From an uncultured Eubacteriales bacterium (lineage in GTDB: Bacteria; Bacillota; Clostridia; Oscillospirales; Oscillospiraceae), in assembly GCA_902496595.1 (NCBI GenBank), contig CABVBV010000105.1, forward strand, positions 1-7,224: a stretch of 7,224 nucleotides of DNA, given 5' to 3'. The notes beneath the pieces are model-generated. The model was given only the letters and a program-made list of their open reading frames with translations, made no database searches and was not told the origin of the DNA. The position numbers were made by a program, and so were the translations under genes. Positions 1 through 5,899 of the stretch are shown one piece after another. Each line of letters starts with the position of its first letter. Positions within the stretch are counted from its first letter, which is position 1.

Positions 1-159
1 ATCCGAACCTCGGAGTTTGACCAGGAGACGCTGGAGAGCCGCCTGTGCCCGGGCCTCTTCGCCTGCGGCGAAGTGCTGGATATAGACGGGGACTGCGGCG
101 GGTTCAACCTCCAATGGGCTTGGGCCAGCGGACGGCTGGCCGGAAGGCTGGGAGGCTGA
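1..159 (+). CDS. HI0933/BaiN-like FAD-binding oxidoreductase, C-terminal fragment (5' end off window)
   Basis: Frame 1 is open from the left edge to a TGA at 157-159 and encodes the last 52 residues of a longer protein. The fragment contains LCPGLFACGEVLDIDGDCGG followed by FNLQWAWASGRLAG. This is the characteristic C-terminal FAD-contacting segment of the HI0933/YhiN/BaiN family (usually annotated as NAD(P)/FAD-dependent or 'aminoacetone oxidase family' oxidoreductase), whose consensus is close to GLYFAGEVLDVDGxxGGYNLQWAxxSG. Family members are soluble flavoproteins of about 400 residues and mostly of unknown substrate; a few in gut clostridia act on bile-acid intermediates, but nothing here supports that specific role. 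Only one nucleotide separates its stop from the next start codon, so the two flavoprotein genes are almost certainly one transcript. The N-terminal dinucleotide-binding domain lies outside the window. Confidence 0.85.
   Translation: MRTSEFDQETLESRLCPGLFACGEVLDIDGDCGGFNLQWAWASGRLAGRLGG
151..155 (+). promoter_or_regulatory. Ribosome binding site GGAGG for the COG2509 dehydrogenase
   Basis: GGAGG lies inside the last codons of the upstream flavoprotein gene. It is 5 nt before the ATG at 161 and 14 nt before a second in-frame ATG at 170. The spacing favours 161, although homologues typically begin close to the second methionine (MRKISGL...), so 170 remains possible. Confidence 0.55.
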
Positions 160-160
160 A

Positions 161-1726
161 ATGGCGGCAATGAGGAAGATCAGCGGCCTGTGCCTTCGCC
201 CTGAAGAGGACGAGGCGAGGCTCTACGAGCTGGCGGCGCAGGAGCTCGGGGTTCCGAAGGGACACATTGAGGAACTGCGTATACTCAGGCGCGGGCTCGA
301 CGCGAGGCGGCGAGGCGCCGTTCGCCGGGTGTACACCCTGTCTGTAAGGCTGAAGGGAGAAGAGGCCGAGCCTGAGCCCGGGTACGAGATCCCCAGGCCG
401 GGTTCCTGCGGCCCGAGGCCGGTGGTCGCGGGCTTCGGGCCCGCAGGCATCTTCGCCGCGCTGGTTCTGGCCAGGGCGGGGCTCCGGCCCCTGGTGCTGG
501 AAAGGGGGCCGAGCATGGAGGAGCGGCAGAGGGCCGTCGAGGCCTTCCGCTCCGGAGGGGCTTTCGACCGGGAGGCCAACGTGCAGTTCGGAGAAGGGGG
601 AGCGGGCGCCTTCTCCGACGGGAAGCTCGGCACCGGCACTCACGACCGGCGCATAGGCTGGGTGCTCCAGACCCTCGCGGAGCACGGGGCGAAGGCATCT
701 ATCGTCTACGACGCCAAGCCGCATTTGGGCACAGACGTGCTGTCAAAAGTGGTCGTGAGCATCAGAAAGGAGATCGAGAGCCTCGGCGGAGAGATCCTCT
801 TCCGCACAAGGCTGGACGGGTTGGATGTCCGCGACGGGGCCCTGCGCGGAGTCCTCGCCGGCTCGGAAGGAGAGAGAATACATATTCCGGCGGAAAAGCT
901 GATCCTCGCCACCGGCCACAGCGCCAGAGACACCTTCAAAATGCTGCTCGGGATGGGTCTGCCGCTTGAGCCGAAGGCATTTTCGATGGGAGCCAGGATC
1001 GAACATCTCCAGAGGGACATCGACCTTGCGCAATACGGAGCGCCGAGGGGCAGGCACCTGCCTGCGGCGGATTACGGGCTGAACGTACACCTGCCGGACG
1101 GCCGCGGGGTCTATACCTTCTGTATGTGCCCCGGAGGCGTGGTGATAAACGCCGCGAGCGAGCCGGGGGGAGTCGTGACGAACGGCATGAGCTGGTCGGG
1201 CCGGGCAGGTGAAAACGCCAACTCCGCCCTGCTGGTCTCCGTGACGCCTGCGGACTTTCCGCATCCCGGGCCGCTCGGCGGTGCGCTCTGGCAGAGGGAG
1301 ATAGAGCGCCGGGCCTTCGAGTACGCGGGCGGGGCCTATCTCGCCCCGGCGCAGCTTGTGGGCGACTTTCTCGCGGGCCGGGCCTCGGCGGGGCCGGGCC
1401 GGGTGAAGCCTAGCATACTGCCCGGCGTCTTCTGGGGCGACCTGCGTGAGGTGCTGCCGGAGACCGTGACCTCGGCCATGGCCGAGGCCCTGCCGCTGCT
1501 GGGCAGGAAATTGCGCGGCTTCGACGGCGCGGACGCGGTGCTGACGGGGCCGGAGACGCGCTCCTCCTCTCCGGTGCGCATACCGAGGGACAAAAGCTGC
1601 CGCTCGAGCATCGGCGGGCTCTACCCCTGCGGCGAGGGCGCGGGCTGGGCCGGAGGCATCACCAGCGCAGCCGTGGACGGCATGAGATGCGCCGAAGCGG
1701 TGATCTCGGAGGCGATGTGCGGATGA
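161..1726 (+). CDS. COG2509-family FAD-dependent dehydrogenase
   Basis: A 521-residue cytosolic flavoprotein of the uncharacterised 'FAD-dependent dehydrogenase' family (COG2509), normal in length for it. The N-terminal ~75 residues form the family's small leading domain, with the typical RRGLDARRRG stretch (43-52) preceding a Tyr-containing strand. A Rossmann dinucleotide fold follows: GFGPAG at 91-96 and the acidic strand end LERG at 113-116. The family signature NVQFGEGGAGAFSDGKL spans 140-156. A second FAD-contact motif, ATGHSARDT, is at 250-258. The C-terminal part carries TGPETRSSSPVRIPRD (462-477) and GLYPCGEGAGWAGGITSAA (486-504), the segment that closes over the flavin. The reaction and substrate are unknown for the family. 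It follows an HI0933-type flavoprotein by 1 nt and overlaps the next gene by ATGA, an arrangement implying coupled expression. Start at 161 chosen from the GGAGG; 170 is an alternative. Confidence 0.93.
   Translation: MAAMRKISGLCLRPEEDEARLYELAAQELGVPKGHIEELRILRRGLDARRRGAVRRVYTLSVRLKGEEAEPEPGYEIPRPGSCGPRPVVAGFGPAGIFAALVLARAGLRPLVLERGPSMEERQRAVEAFRSGGAFDREANVQFGEGGAGAFSDGKLGTGTHDRRIGWVLQTLAEHGAKASIVYDAKPHLGTDVLSKVVVSIRKEIESLGGEILFRTRLDGLDVRDGALRGVLAGSEGERIHIPAEKLILATGHSARDTFKMLLGMGLPLEPKAFSMGARIEHLQRDIDLAQYGAPRGRHLPAADYGLNVHLPDGRGVYTFCMCPGGVVINAASEPGGVVTNGMSWSGRAGENANSALLVSVTPADFPHPGPLGGALWQREIERRAFEYAGGAYLAPAQLVGDFLAGRASAGPGRVKPSILPGVFWGDLREVLPETVTSAMAEALPLLGRKLRGFDGADAVLTGPETRSSSPVRIPRDKSCRSSIGGLYPCGEGAGWAGGITSAAVDGMRCAEAVISEAMCG
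1708..1712 (+). promoter_or_regulatory. Ribosome binding site GGAGG deciding the start at 1723
   Basis: GGAGG lies 10 nt upstream of the ATG at 1723, whose ATGA overlaps the stop of the preceding gene. An earlier in-frame ATG at 1687 would add 12 residues that do not resemble the family N-terminus, and this site would then lie inside the coding region. It therefore supports the shorter protein. Confidence 0.6.
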
Positions 1727-2238
1727 AAACGCTCTGGCTCATAGGCGGGCCGATGGGCGTCGGCAAGAGCAGCGCGGCCCTCGCCCTGCGCGAGCGGCTG
1801 CCGCGCTGCGTCTATCTCGACGGCGACTGGTGCTGGGACGCCAGGCCCTTCGTCGTGAACGCCGAGACGAAGGCCATGGTCATGAAAAACATCCGTTTCC
1901 TGCTGCGCAGCTTCCTCGAGTGCTCCGAGTACGAGAACGTCGTCCTCGCCTGGGTCATGCACGAAGAGGGCATACTCGACGCGCTGACGGAGGGCCTGCC
2001 GGGCTGCCGCGTCATCGCGGTCTCGCTCGTCTGCTCGGAGCAGGAGCTTGAGCGGCGCATACGTAAGGACGAAGCCGCGGGCCTTCGCGCACCGGGAGCC
2101 TTTGAGAGGGCGAGGGCCTACCTGCCGCTCTACGCCTCCCTGCGCACGATAAAGCTGGACACGACGGGCCTCAGCACCGCCGAGACCGCTGAAAATATCG
2201 CCGGATTATCCGAAATTGATCGGGGGTATATAAAATGA
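1723..2238 (+). CDS. P-loop nucleotide-kinase-like protein (AAA_33-like ATPase)
   Basis: A 171-residue soluble P-loop NTPase. The N-terminus MKTLWLIGGPMGVGKSS holds a Walker A loop, GPMGVGKS (residues 9-16), after a short hydrophobic strand. This is followed by the unusual YLDGDWCWD (about 31-39), placed where small-molecule kinases carry an acidic substrate- or Mg-binding motif after strand 2. A hydrophobic strand near VVLAWVMHE (about 68-76) and an Arg-rich segment around ERRIRKDEAAGLR (about 107-119), which could act as a lid, complete a kinase-like outline. Similar proteins in Bacillota are annotated only as AAA family ATPase or nucleotide kinase-like. The substrate is unknown; chloramphenicol phosphotransferase, shikimate kinase and adenylate-kinase-type folds are distant parallels, not identifications. 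The start overlaps the upstream stop (ATGA) and its own TGA overlaps the SDR start, so it is the middle gene of a coupled trio. Confidence 0.8.
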   Translation: MKTLWLIGGPMGVGKSSAALALRERLPRCVYLDGDWCWDARPFVVNAETKAMVMKNIRFLLRSFLECSEYENVVLAWVMHEEGILDALTEGLPGCRVIAVSLVCSEQELERRIRKDEAAGLRAPGAFERARAYLPLYASLRTIKLDTTGLSTAETAENIAGLSEIDRGYIK

Positions 2239-3017
2239 AAATAGCCGTCATAACGGGCGCGTCCTCGGGCATGGGCCTCGAGTTCGCCAAGGCCATCGAC
2301 GCGGAGGAGACGCTCGACGAGATCTGGCTCATCGCGAGAAGGAAGGAGAGGCTCGAGGAGCTCTCAAAGTCGCTCAGGGCAAAGGCGAGGATACTGCCCA
2401 TGGATCTCGGCAAGAGCGGGAGCTTCGACGAGTACAGGGCCCTGCTCGAAAAAGAAAAGCCCCTCATCTCCACGCTCTGCAACGCGGCAGGCTTCGGCCG
2501 CTTCGCGCTCTTCACGGAGACGGAGCTCGAGGTGAACCTCGCCATGATAGACCTAAACGACAAGGCGCTCGTGGCGATGACACAGCTGAGCCTGCCGTAT
2601 ATGAAGCGCGGCTCAAGGGTCATAAACCTCGACTCGCTCTCGGCCTTCCAGCCCGTACCCTACCAGTGCATCTACGGCTCGACGAAGGCCTTTGTCCTGA
2701 GCTTCTCGCGTGCGCTCAACGTCGAGCTGGAGCCTCGCGGCATCCGGGTCATGGCCGTCTCGCCCGGCTGGGTCAAGACGGAGTTCTTCGACCACGCGGT
2801 CTCGGACAACGGGGCCGTCACCTACTACGACATACTCTGGGAGCCTGCCGACGTGGCCAAGTGCGCCATGCGCGACTACAAGAAGGGCAAGGACGTCTCC
2901 ATCCTCGGCCACAGCGTCCGCCGCCAGGTGCTGCTCGTGAAGCTCCTGCCCCACCGACTCGTCATGAAGGTCTGGATGAAGCAGCAGGGCCACGCCCACC
3001 GCCCGCCCGAGGACTGA
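2235..3017 (+). CDS. Classical short-chain dehydrogenase/reductase (SDR family)
   Basis: A 260-residue NAD(P)-dependent oxidoreductase with the standard SDR plan. The cofactor-binding TGASSGMG is at residues 7-14, and IARR at 33-36 suggests NADP(H) preference through the basic residues after strand 2. MDLGK is near 56-60, NAAG at 83-86 and the structural Asn at N108. The catalytic set is S134, Y147 and K151 (YGSTK), with the 13-residue Ser-Tyr spacing typical of the family, then SPGWVKTEF at 176-184. The C-terminal ~35 residues are basic and hydrophobic (LLVKLLPHRLVMKVWMK), a common tail in SDRs of this clostridial type that may contact membrane or a partner; that role is inference. The substrate cannot be predicted. 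Its ATG overlaps the preceding TGA (ATGA), and the only Shine-Dalgarno-like sequence is a weak G-run at 2222-2226, so translation probably depends on coupling. A terminator follows. Confidence 0.92.
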   Translation: MKIAVITGASSGMGLEFAKAIDAEETLDEIWLIARRKERLEELSKSLRAKARILPMDLGKSGSFDEYRALLEKEKPLISTLCNAAGFGRFALFTETELEVNLAMIDLNDKALVAMTQLSLPYMKRGSRVINLDSLSAFQPVPYQCIYGSTKAFVLSFSRALNVELEPRGIRVMAVSPGWVKTEFFDHAVSDNGAVTYYDILWEPADVAKCAMRDYKKGKDVSILGHSVRRQVLLVKLLPHRLVMKVWMKQQGHAHRPPED

Positions 3018-3048
3018 GCCGGGCGCAGCTGAAAACAGGAATAATACC

Positions 3049-3084
3049 GCCCCGGACAGTGCAGCAAACACTGCCCGGGGCTTT
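3049..3084 (+). terminator. Rho-independent terminator after the SDR gene, possibly bidirectional
   Basis: A 13-bp inverted repeat (3049-3061 with 3069-3081) contains one A/C mismatch and encloses a 7-nt loop. It has the G+C-rich core GCCCCGG/CCGGGGC and is followed on the plus strand by TTTCATTAT. It lies 31 nt after the SDR stop and, read on the other strand, about 35 nt after the stop of the convergent membrane-protein gene. The T-rich tail is better on the plus strand, so it is assigned to the SDR operon, although it may also stop minus-strand transcription. Confidence 0.8.
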
Positions 3085-3116
3085 CATTATATCCGGCAGG
3101 CGCTCCCGCGCCATGT

Positions 3117-3785
3117 TCAGTCCAGCTTCGCCTCAAGCGCCAGATATGCCGCAAGGAGCGCCGCGATGACGGCCGCAGCGACAAGCGCGTGTATCTGGAA
3201 CAGCGCGTATTTTATGAATATGTTCGCCCCCATGCACGCGAGCATCACGATAAACACCAGCGCAAACATCACGGCAAAGCCCCTCTTGCCCGGGAGCTTG
3301 TCAATACTGAAAGCATTCCTGGACACCGCGTGCACCAGCAGGAAGGCCGCCGCGAGGATGATGGCCGCGCACACCGCGTTCCCGGCCGTGACCGTCAGAT
3401 ACGGCATGGTCTCCGGCCGTATCAGCTGCTCCAGCAGCCCAAATACCAGCCAGATCGCAAACAGTACCACCGCCGAGAGCAGCACGTCCCGCAGCTGCGA
3501 CAGGGCCCGCTCCATGCGGCTCAGCTGCGGCAGCTCCGCTACCACACTGTCGCAAAACGCCCTGTGATCCTCTCCCAGAACTTCCCGCGCCGTTTCGCCG
3601 CGCCTCTCTCCGTCGACGAGCATCTGCCAGATGTCCCGGCGGACTTTCTCCTGATAGTACTGGCTGATGTTCGCAGTGCGGAGATACACCGTGATGTCCG
3701 TCAGCACCTCCCGATCCTCATCCCTCGTGAGCTCGCTCTCCAGCGCGTTATTCTCCCTGAGCAGCAGTCTGGTTCTCTTGCTCAT
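3117..3785 (-). CDS. Four-helix membrane protein partnered with PadR (DUF1048/DUF1129-like)
   Basis: A 222-residue protein with a charged cytosolic N-terminal half and a membrane C-terminal half. Residues 1-95 are largely helical; they include LRENNALESELT, a YYQEKVRRDIWQMLVDGE segment (about 43-60) and GEDHRAFCDSVVAELP (71-86), which recalls the GED..AFCDE motif of the DUF1048-type proteins that commonly follow PadR genes in Bacillota. Four hydrophobic segments lie near 101-120, 130-152, 169-191 and 195-216, an arrangement also seen in DUF1129-like proteins. Family assignment is therefore tentative and the function unknown. The start at 3785 is chosen over an upstream in-frame ATG (3857) because a GGAGG sits 8 nt before it and the extension would lie wholly inside the padR frame. 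It overlaps the PadR gene by 38 nt, so the two are surely co-expressed. It may act as an envelope sensor or as the protein whose level PadR controls (inference). Confidence 0.78.
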   Translation of the reverse strand: MSKRTRLLLRENNALESELTRDEDREVLTDITVYLRTANISQYYQEKVRRDIWQMLVDGERRGETAREVLGEDHRAFCDSVVAELPQLSRMERALSQLRDVLLSAVVLFAIWLVFGLLEQLIRPETMPYLTVTAGNAVCAAIILAAAFLLVHAVSRNAFSIDKLPGKRGFAVMFALVFIVMLACMGANIFIKYALFQIHALVAAAVIAALLAAYLALEAKLD

Positions 3786-4119
3786 CCTGAGCGCCTCCCT
3801 CCATGTCGTCAAGTAAATGCTCCACCGCACACGCAAGCTCGCGATAGCTCGCCGCAAACTCCCGCAGCGCCTCCCGGCCCTTGTCCGTCAAACCGTAGTA
3901 TTTCCGCCTCGGCCCCAGCTCAGACTCCCTGTAGGTCGCGGCGATCTGCCCGTTCTTCTCCAGCCTCAGCAGCAGCGGATATATCGTCCCTTCCGTTATG
4001 CGGCCGAAACCGTGTTCCCTCAACTGCTCCGATATCTCGTATCCATACGTCTCCTCCCGGCTGATGATCGCCAGCACGCAGCCCTCCAGCGTGCCCTTCA
4101 GCATCTGTGACGGTATCAT
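3748..4119 (-). CDS. PadR-family transcriptional regulator
   Basis: A 123-residue winged-helix repressor of the short PadR type (subfamily-1-like, about 105-125 residues). Visible landmarks are LKGTLEGCVLAII (7-19), YGYEISEQL (25-33), the recognition-helix region EGTIYPLLLRLEKNG (43-57) and the wing GPRRKYYGLTDKGRE (69-83). A final helix follows (about 84-108), normally used for dimerisation. PadR proteins bind palindromic operators and release them on binding a small molecule or cell-envelope-active compound; the ligand here is unknown. The gene has its own A+T-rich upstream region with a palindrome that is a likely self-operator, and it overlaps by 38 nt a membrane-protein gene downstream. 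The last ~15 residues are Gln/Glu-rich and probably disordered, and the overlap encodes them. Start at 4119 is supported by a GAGG 7 nt upstream; a second ATG is at codon 6. Confidence 0.93.
   Translation of the reverse strand: MIPSQMLKGTLEGCVLAIISREETYGYEISEQLREHGFGRITEGTIYPLLLRLEKNGQIAATYRESELGPRRKYYGLTDKGREALREFAASYRELACAVEHLLDDMEGGAQDEQENQTAAQGE
3794..3802 (-). promoter_or_regulatory. Ribosome binding site GGAGGGAGG for the membrane protein
   Basis: On the minus strand GGAGGGAGG lies within the 3' part of the PadR gene. Its proximal GGAGG is 8 nt before the ATG at 3785. Such a strong site favours independent initiation here and rules against the longer reading frame beginning at 3857. 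Confidence 0.65.
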
Positions 4120-4126
4120 CCGCTCA

Positions 4127-4130
4127 CCTC
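4127..4130 (-). promoter_or_regulatory. Ribosome binding site of the PadR gene
   Basis: The minus strand reads AGTGAGGTGAGCGG before the ATG at 4119; the GAGG core is 7 nt from the start. This favours the first of two nearby in-frame ATG codons (4119 rather than 4104). Confidence 0.55.
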
Positions 4131-4140
4131 ACTACTTTGC

Positions 4141-4172
4141 ATTACATATTAGCCGGGTATATTGTATTACAA
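4141..4172 (-). promoter_or_regulatory. Candidate PadR promoter with palindromic operator
   Basis: This A+T-rich patch stands out in a G+C-rich window. On the minus strand TTGTAA (4167-4172) could be a -35 element and TAATAT (4146-4151) a -10 element, each matching four of six consensus bases, with a short 15-nt spacer. The -35 overlaps a perfect 11-bp palindrome, TTGTATTACAA (4162-4172). A second TACA-containing element (ATTACATATTAG, 4141-4152) lies in partly inverted orientation on the other side of a CCGGG centre. A repressor bound here would block the polymerase, matching the autoregulation known for many PadR proteins. The element positions are read by eye. Confidence 0.5.
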
Positions 4173-4190
4173 GTTAGCTGCCGTGTCAAG

Positions 4191-4223
4191 AAGAAAGCTC
4201 CGTCGATGAGACGGGGCTTTCTT
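4191..4223 (-). terminator. Rho-independent terminator of the phoU-phoB-phoR operon
   Basis: A 14-nt inverted repeat (4191-4204 with 4210-4223) has one mismatch and a 5-nt loop. The arms are AAGAAAGCTCCGTC and GACGGGGCTTTCTT, so the A-rich and T-rich flanks pair with each other around a G+C core. On the minus strand it begins 12 nt after the kinase stop codon and ends in CTTTCTTCTTG, a serviceable U-rich tail. It separates the Pho genes from the PadR promoter. Confidence 0.8.
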
Positions 4224-4234
4224 CGGCAAATCGG

Positions 4235-5896
4235 TTATTTGTCTGTGTTTTGCCGGTTTATCGGAAATTCGACTGTGATCTCGGTTCCGGAGTTGTCCGA
4301 CCAGAGGCTGATACTGCCTTTGTGATACTGAGCTGCGTGTTTTACGATAGACAGGCCCAGCCCGGTGCCGCCGGTGGCCTTCGAGTGGCTCTTGTCCACC
4401 CTGTAAAACCGTTCAAACACCCTCGGCTGGTGTTCGGGGGGGATGCCGGGGCCGTCGTCCCTGACCCTGAGTTTTACGCTGCCTCCTTTGGCTTCGGTGC
4501 TTATCACGACATGGCCGCGCTCTTTCCCGTACTTCACCGCGTTGTCGGCCAGGTTCCAGATTATCTCCCAGAGCAGTCTGCGGACGCCGCAGAGCTTTGC
4601 GGGGCCTCCTTCTGTGCGCAGCTCGATCTCCCGCTTCTTAGCCTCCGGCTCCAGCTGCGCCGCGACCTCCTCCGCCAGCTCGTGCAGATCCGTCTCCTCG
4701 ACGGGAAAGCTCTCTCCCTCGTCCATCCTGGAAAGGTCGATCACGTCCTCGATGAGCGCCAGCAGCCTGGATGCTTCTGAGCGTATCCTCGAATAGAAAT
4801 CGTGTTCGTCCCCGGGTTTCACAAGGCCGGTCTCGAGCAGTTCCGCCGCGCCCATGATGGAGTGCAGCGGGGTCTTGAGCTCGTGCGAGACGTTTGCCGT
4901 GAACTCGCGGCGTATCCGCTCTGCCCGGTTGTGCTCCGTCACGTCGAAGACGAGCAGCACGGCGCCGCCTCCGGACACGGGGCTCGCGGTCAGCCGGTAC
5001 TCAAGGCCCATGCGCTCTATCGTCGCCTCGGCCCTTATGCCCTCATGCGCACGTTCCGTGACGCCGCGGAGCTCCGGGGAACGGTCTACGGTCAGGATAT
5101 CCCGGCCCACGCAATCCTCCGAGGCCCCGAAGATCTTGGAGGCCGCCGGATTTATGCTCAGGATGCCGCCGCCCTTGTCCAGCAGTATGAGCCCCTCCGA
5201 CATACTTCCCGTGACGGCTTCAAACTCGCGCCGCCTGCGGCCGAGCTCGTCGAGCTGGGAGCGTATCTGCCTCTGCTGCCGCTCCACTCTCGTGAGCAGG
5301 GGCGAGAGCTCGTCGTAGGTCTCGTTCTCCAGCGGATGGTCGAGGTCTATCGAGTTGAGCGGCCCCACGATGCGCTTCGAGAGCCGCGAGGCCAGAAACG
5401 CCGAGAGAGCGAGCGCCAGTATGATTATGAGCAGCAGCGGCTGCAAAATGCCCAGCAGCAGGGTGGGCACCGTGTAGTGCGAGGCCGCGGCGCGGATGAC
5501 CGTGCCGTCGGAGAGCCGCTGCGCGAGGTACACCGTCTTCTCGCTGAGCGTGGCTGAGACGCGGCTGCCCTCGCCGCTGCCGGTCTCCAGCGCCTGGGCT
5601 ATCTCCTCGCGTGAGGCGTGGTTTTCCATTGACGCGGCGTCGGCGTTCGAGTCATATATGACCGTGCCGTCGGCGTCCACCCAGGTGAGGCGCAGCCCGT
5701 CGCGCCTGCCGAGGCTCTTGATGTAGCTGAGTCCGTCGGCCTCGACGCCGGCCGCGGCGAGCTCGAGCTCGGTGCCGAGCTGCTTCTCCTGCCGGGCCGA
5801 GAAATAGCTGTACAGCGCTCCCATGACCAGCGCCAGGCAGGCGAGGAAGACCGCGAGCGCCGTGAGTATGACGGAGCGGAAGATGCGTTTTGTCAT
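4235..5896 (-). CDS. phoR: PhoR-type membrane sensor histidine kinase with PAS domain
   Basis: A 553-residue two-component kinase. Transmembrane helix 1 (about 10-32) and helix 2 (about 144-169) flank an extracytoplasmic sensor of about 110 residues containing WVDADGTVIYDSNAD (72-86) and ENHASREE (91-98), a layout typical of Gram-positive PhoR. A short HAMP-like linker with coiled-coil character (about 170-225) leads to a PAS domain (about 225-322; INPAASKIFG at 248-257). HisKA has FTANVSHELKTP with phospho-acceptor H338. The ATPase domain shows the N box WNLADNAVKY (447-456), G1 DDGPGI (480-485), F box FERFYRVD (494-501) and G2 GGTGLGLSIV (509-518), so all catalytic motifs are intact. It presumably phosphorylates the neighbouring regulator, whose stop is 3 nt upstream, with PhoU as the link to phosphate uptake. 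The symbol rests on context plus architecture. Confidence 0.9.
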   Translation of the reverse strand: MTKRIFRSVILTALAVFLACLALVMGALYSYFSARQEKQLGTELELAAAGVEADGLSYIKSLGRRDGLRLTWVDADGTVIYDSNADAASMENHASREEIAQALETGSGEGSRVSATLSEKTVYLAQRLSDGTVIRAAASHYTVPTLLLGILQPLLLIIILALALSAFLASRLSKRIVGPLNSIDLDHPLENETYDELSPLLTRVERQQRQIRSQLDELGRRRREFEAVTGSMSEGLILLDKGGGILSINPAASKIFGASEDCVGRDILTVDRSPELRGVTERAHEGIRAEATIERMGLEYRLTASPVSGGGAVLLVFDVTEHNRAERIRREFTANVSHELKTPLHSIMGAAELLETGLVKPGDEHDFYSRIRSEASRLLALIEDVIDLSRMDEGESFPVEETDLHELAEEVAAQLEPEAKKREIELRTEGGPAKLCGVRRLLWEIIWNLADNAVKYGKERGHVVISTEAKGGSVKLRVRDDGPGIPPEHQPRVFERFYRVDKSHSKATGGTGLGLSIVKHAAQYHKGSISLWSDNSGTEITVEFPINRQNTDK

Positions 5897-5899
5897 GCC

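Noticed and set aside
743..1264. Minus-strand open frame of 173 codons inside the COG2509 gene
   Set aside because: Antisense shadow of a conserved flavoprotein; no motif or start signal.
3786..3857. 24-residue N-terminal extension of the membrane protein
   Set aside because: It lies entirely within the padR coding frame, and a strong GGAGG precedes the internal ATG at 3785.
3189..4064. 291-codon plus-strand open frame opposite the PadR and membrane-protein genes
   Set aside because: Its translation is Arg/Pro/Gln/His-rich with no recognisable domain, it lies antisense to two well-supported genes, and G+C-rich DNA readily gives such shadow frames.
4802..5557. 251-codon plus-strand open frame opposite the PhoR gene
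   Set aside because: Low-complexity Arg/Glu/His composition, no ribosome site or domain, and wholly antisense to a kinase with all catalytic motifs intact.
5828..5848. Possible lipobox (LACLAL) near the N-terminus of PhoR
   Set aside because: The cysteine lies within transmembrane helix 1, not after a lipoprotein-type signal peptide, and the downstream architecture is that of a normal sensor kinase.
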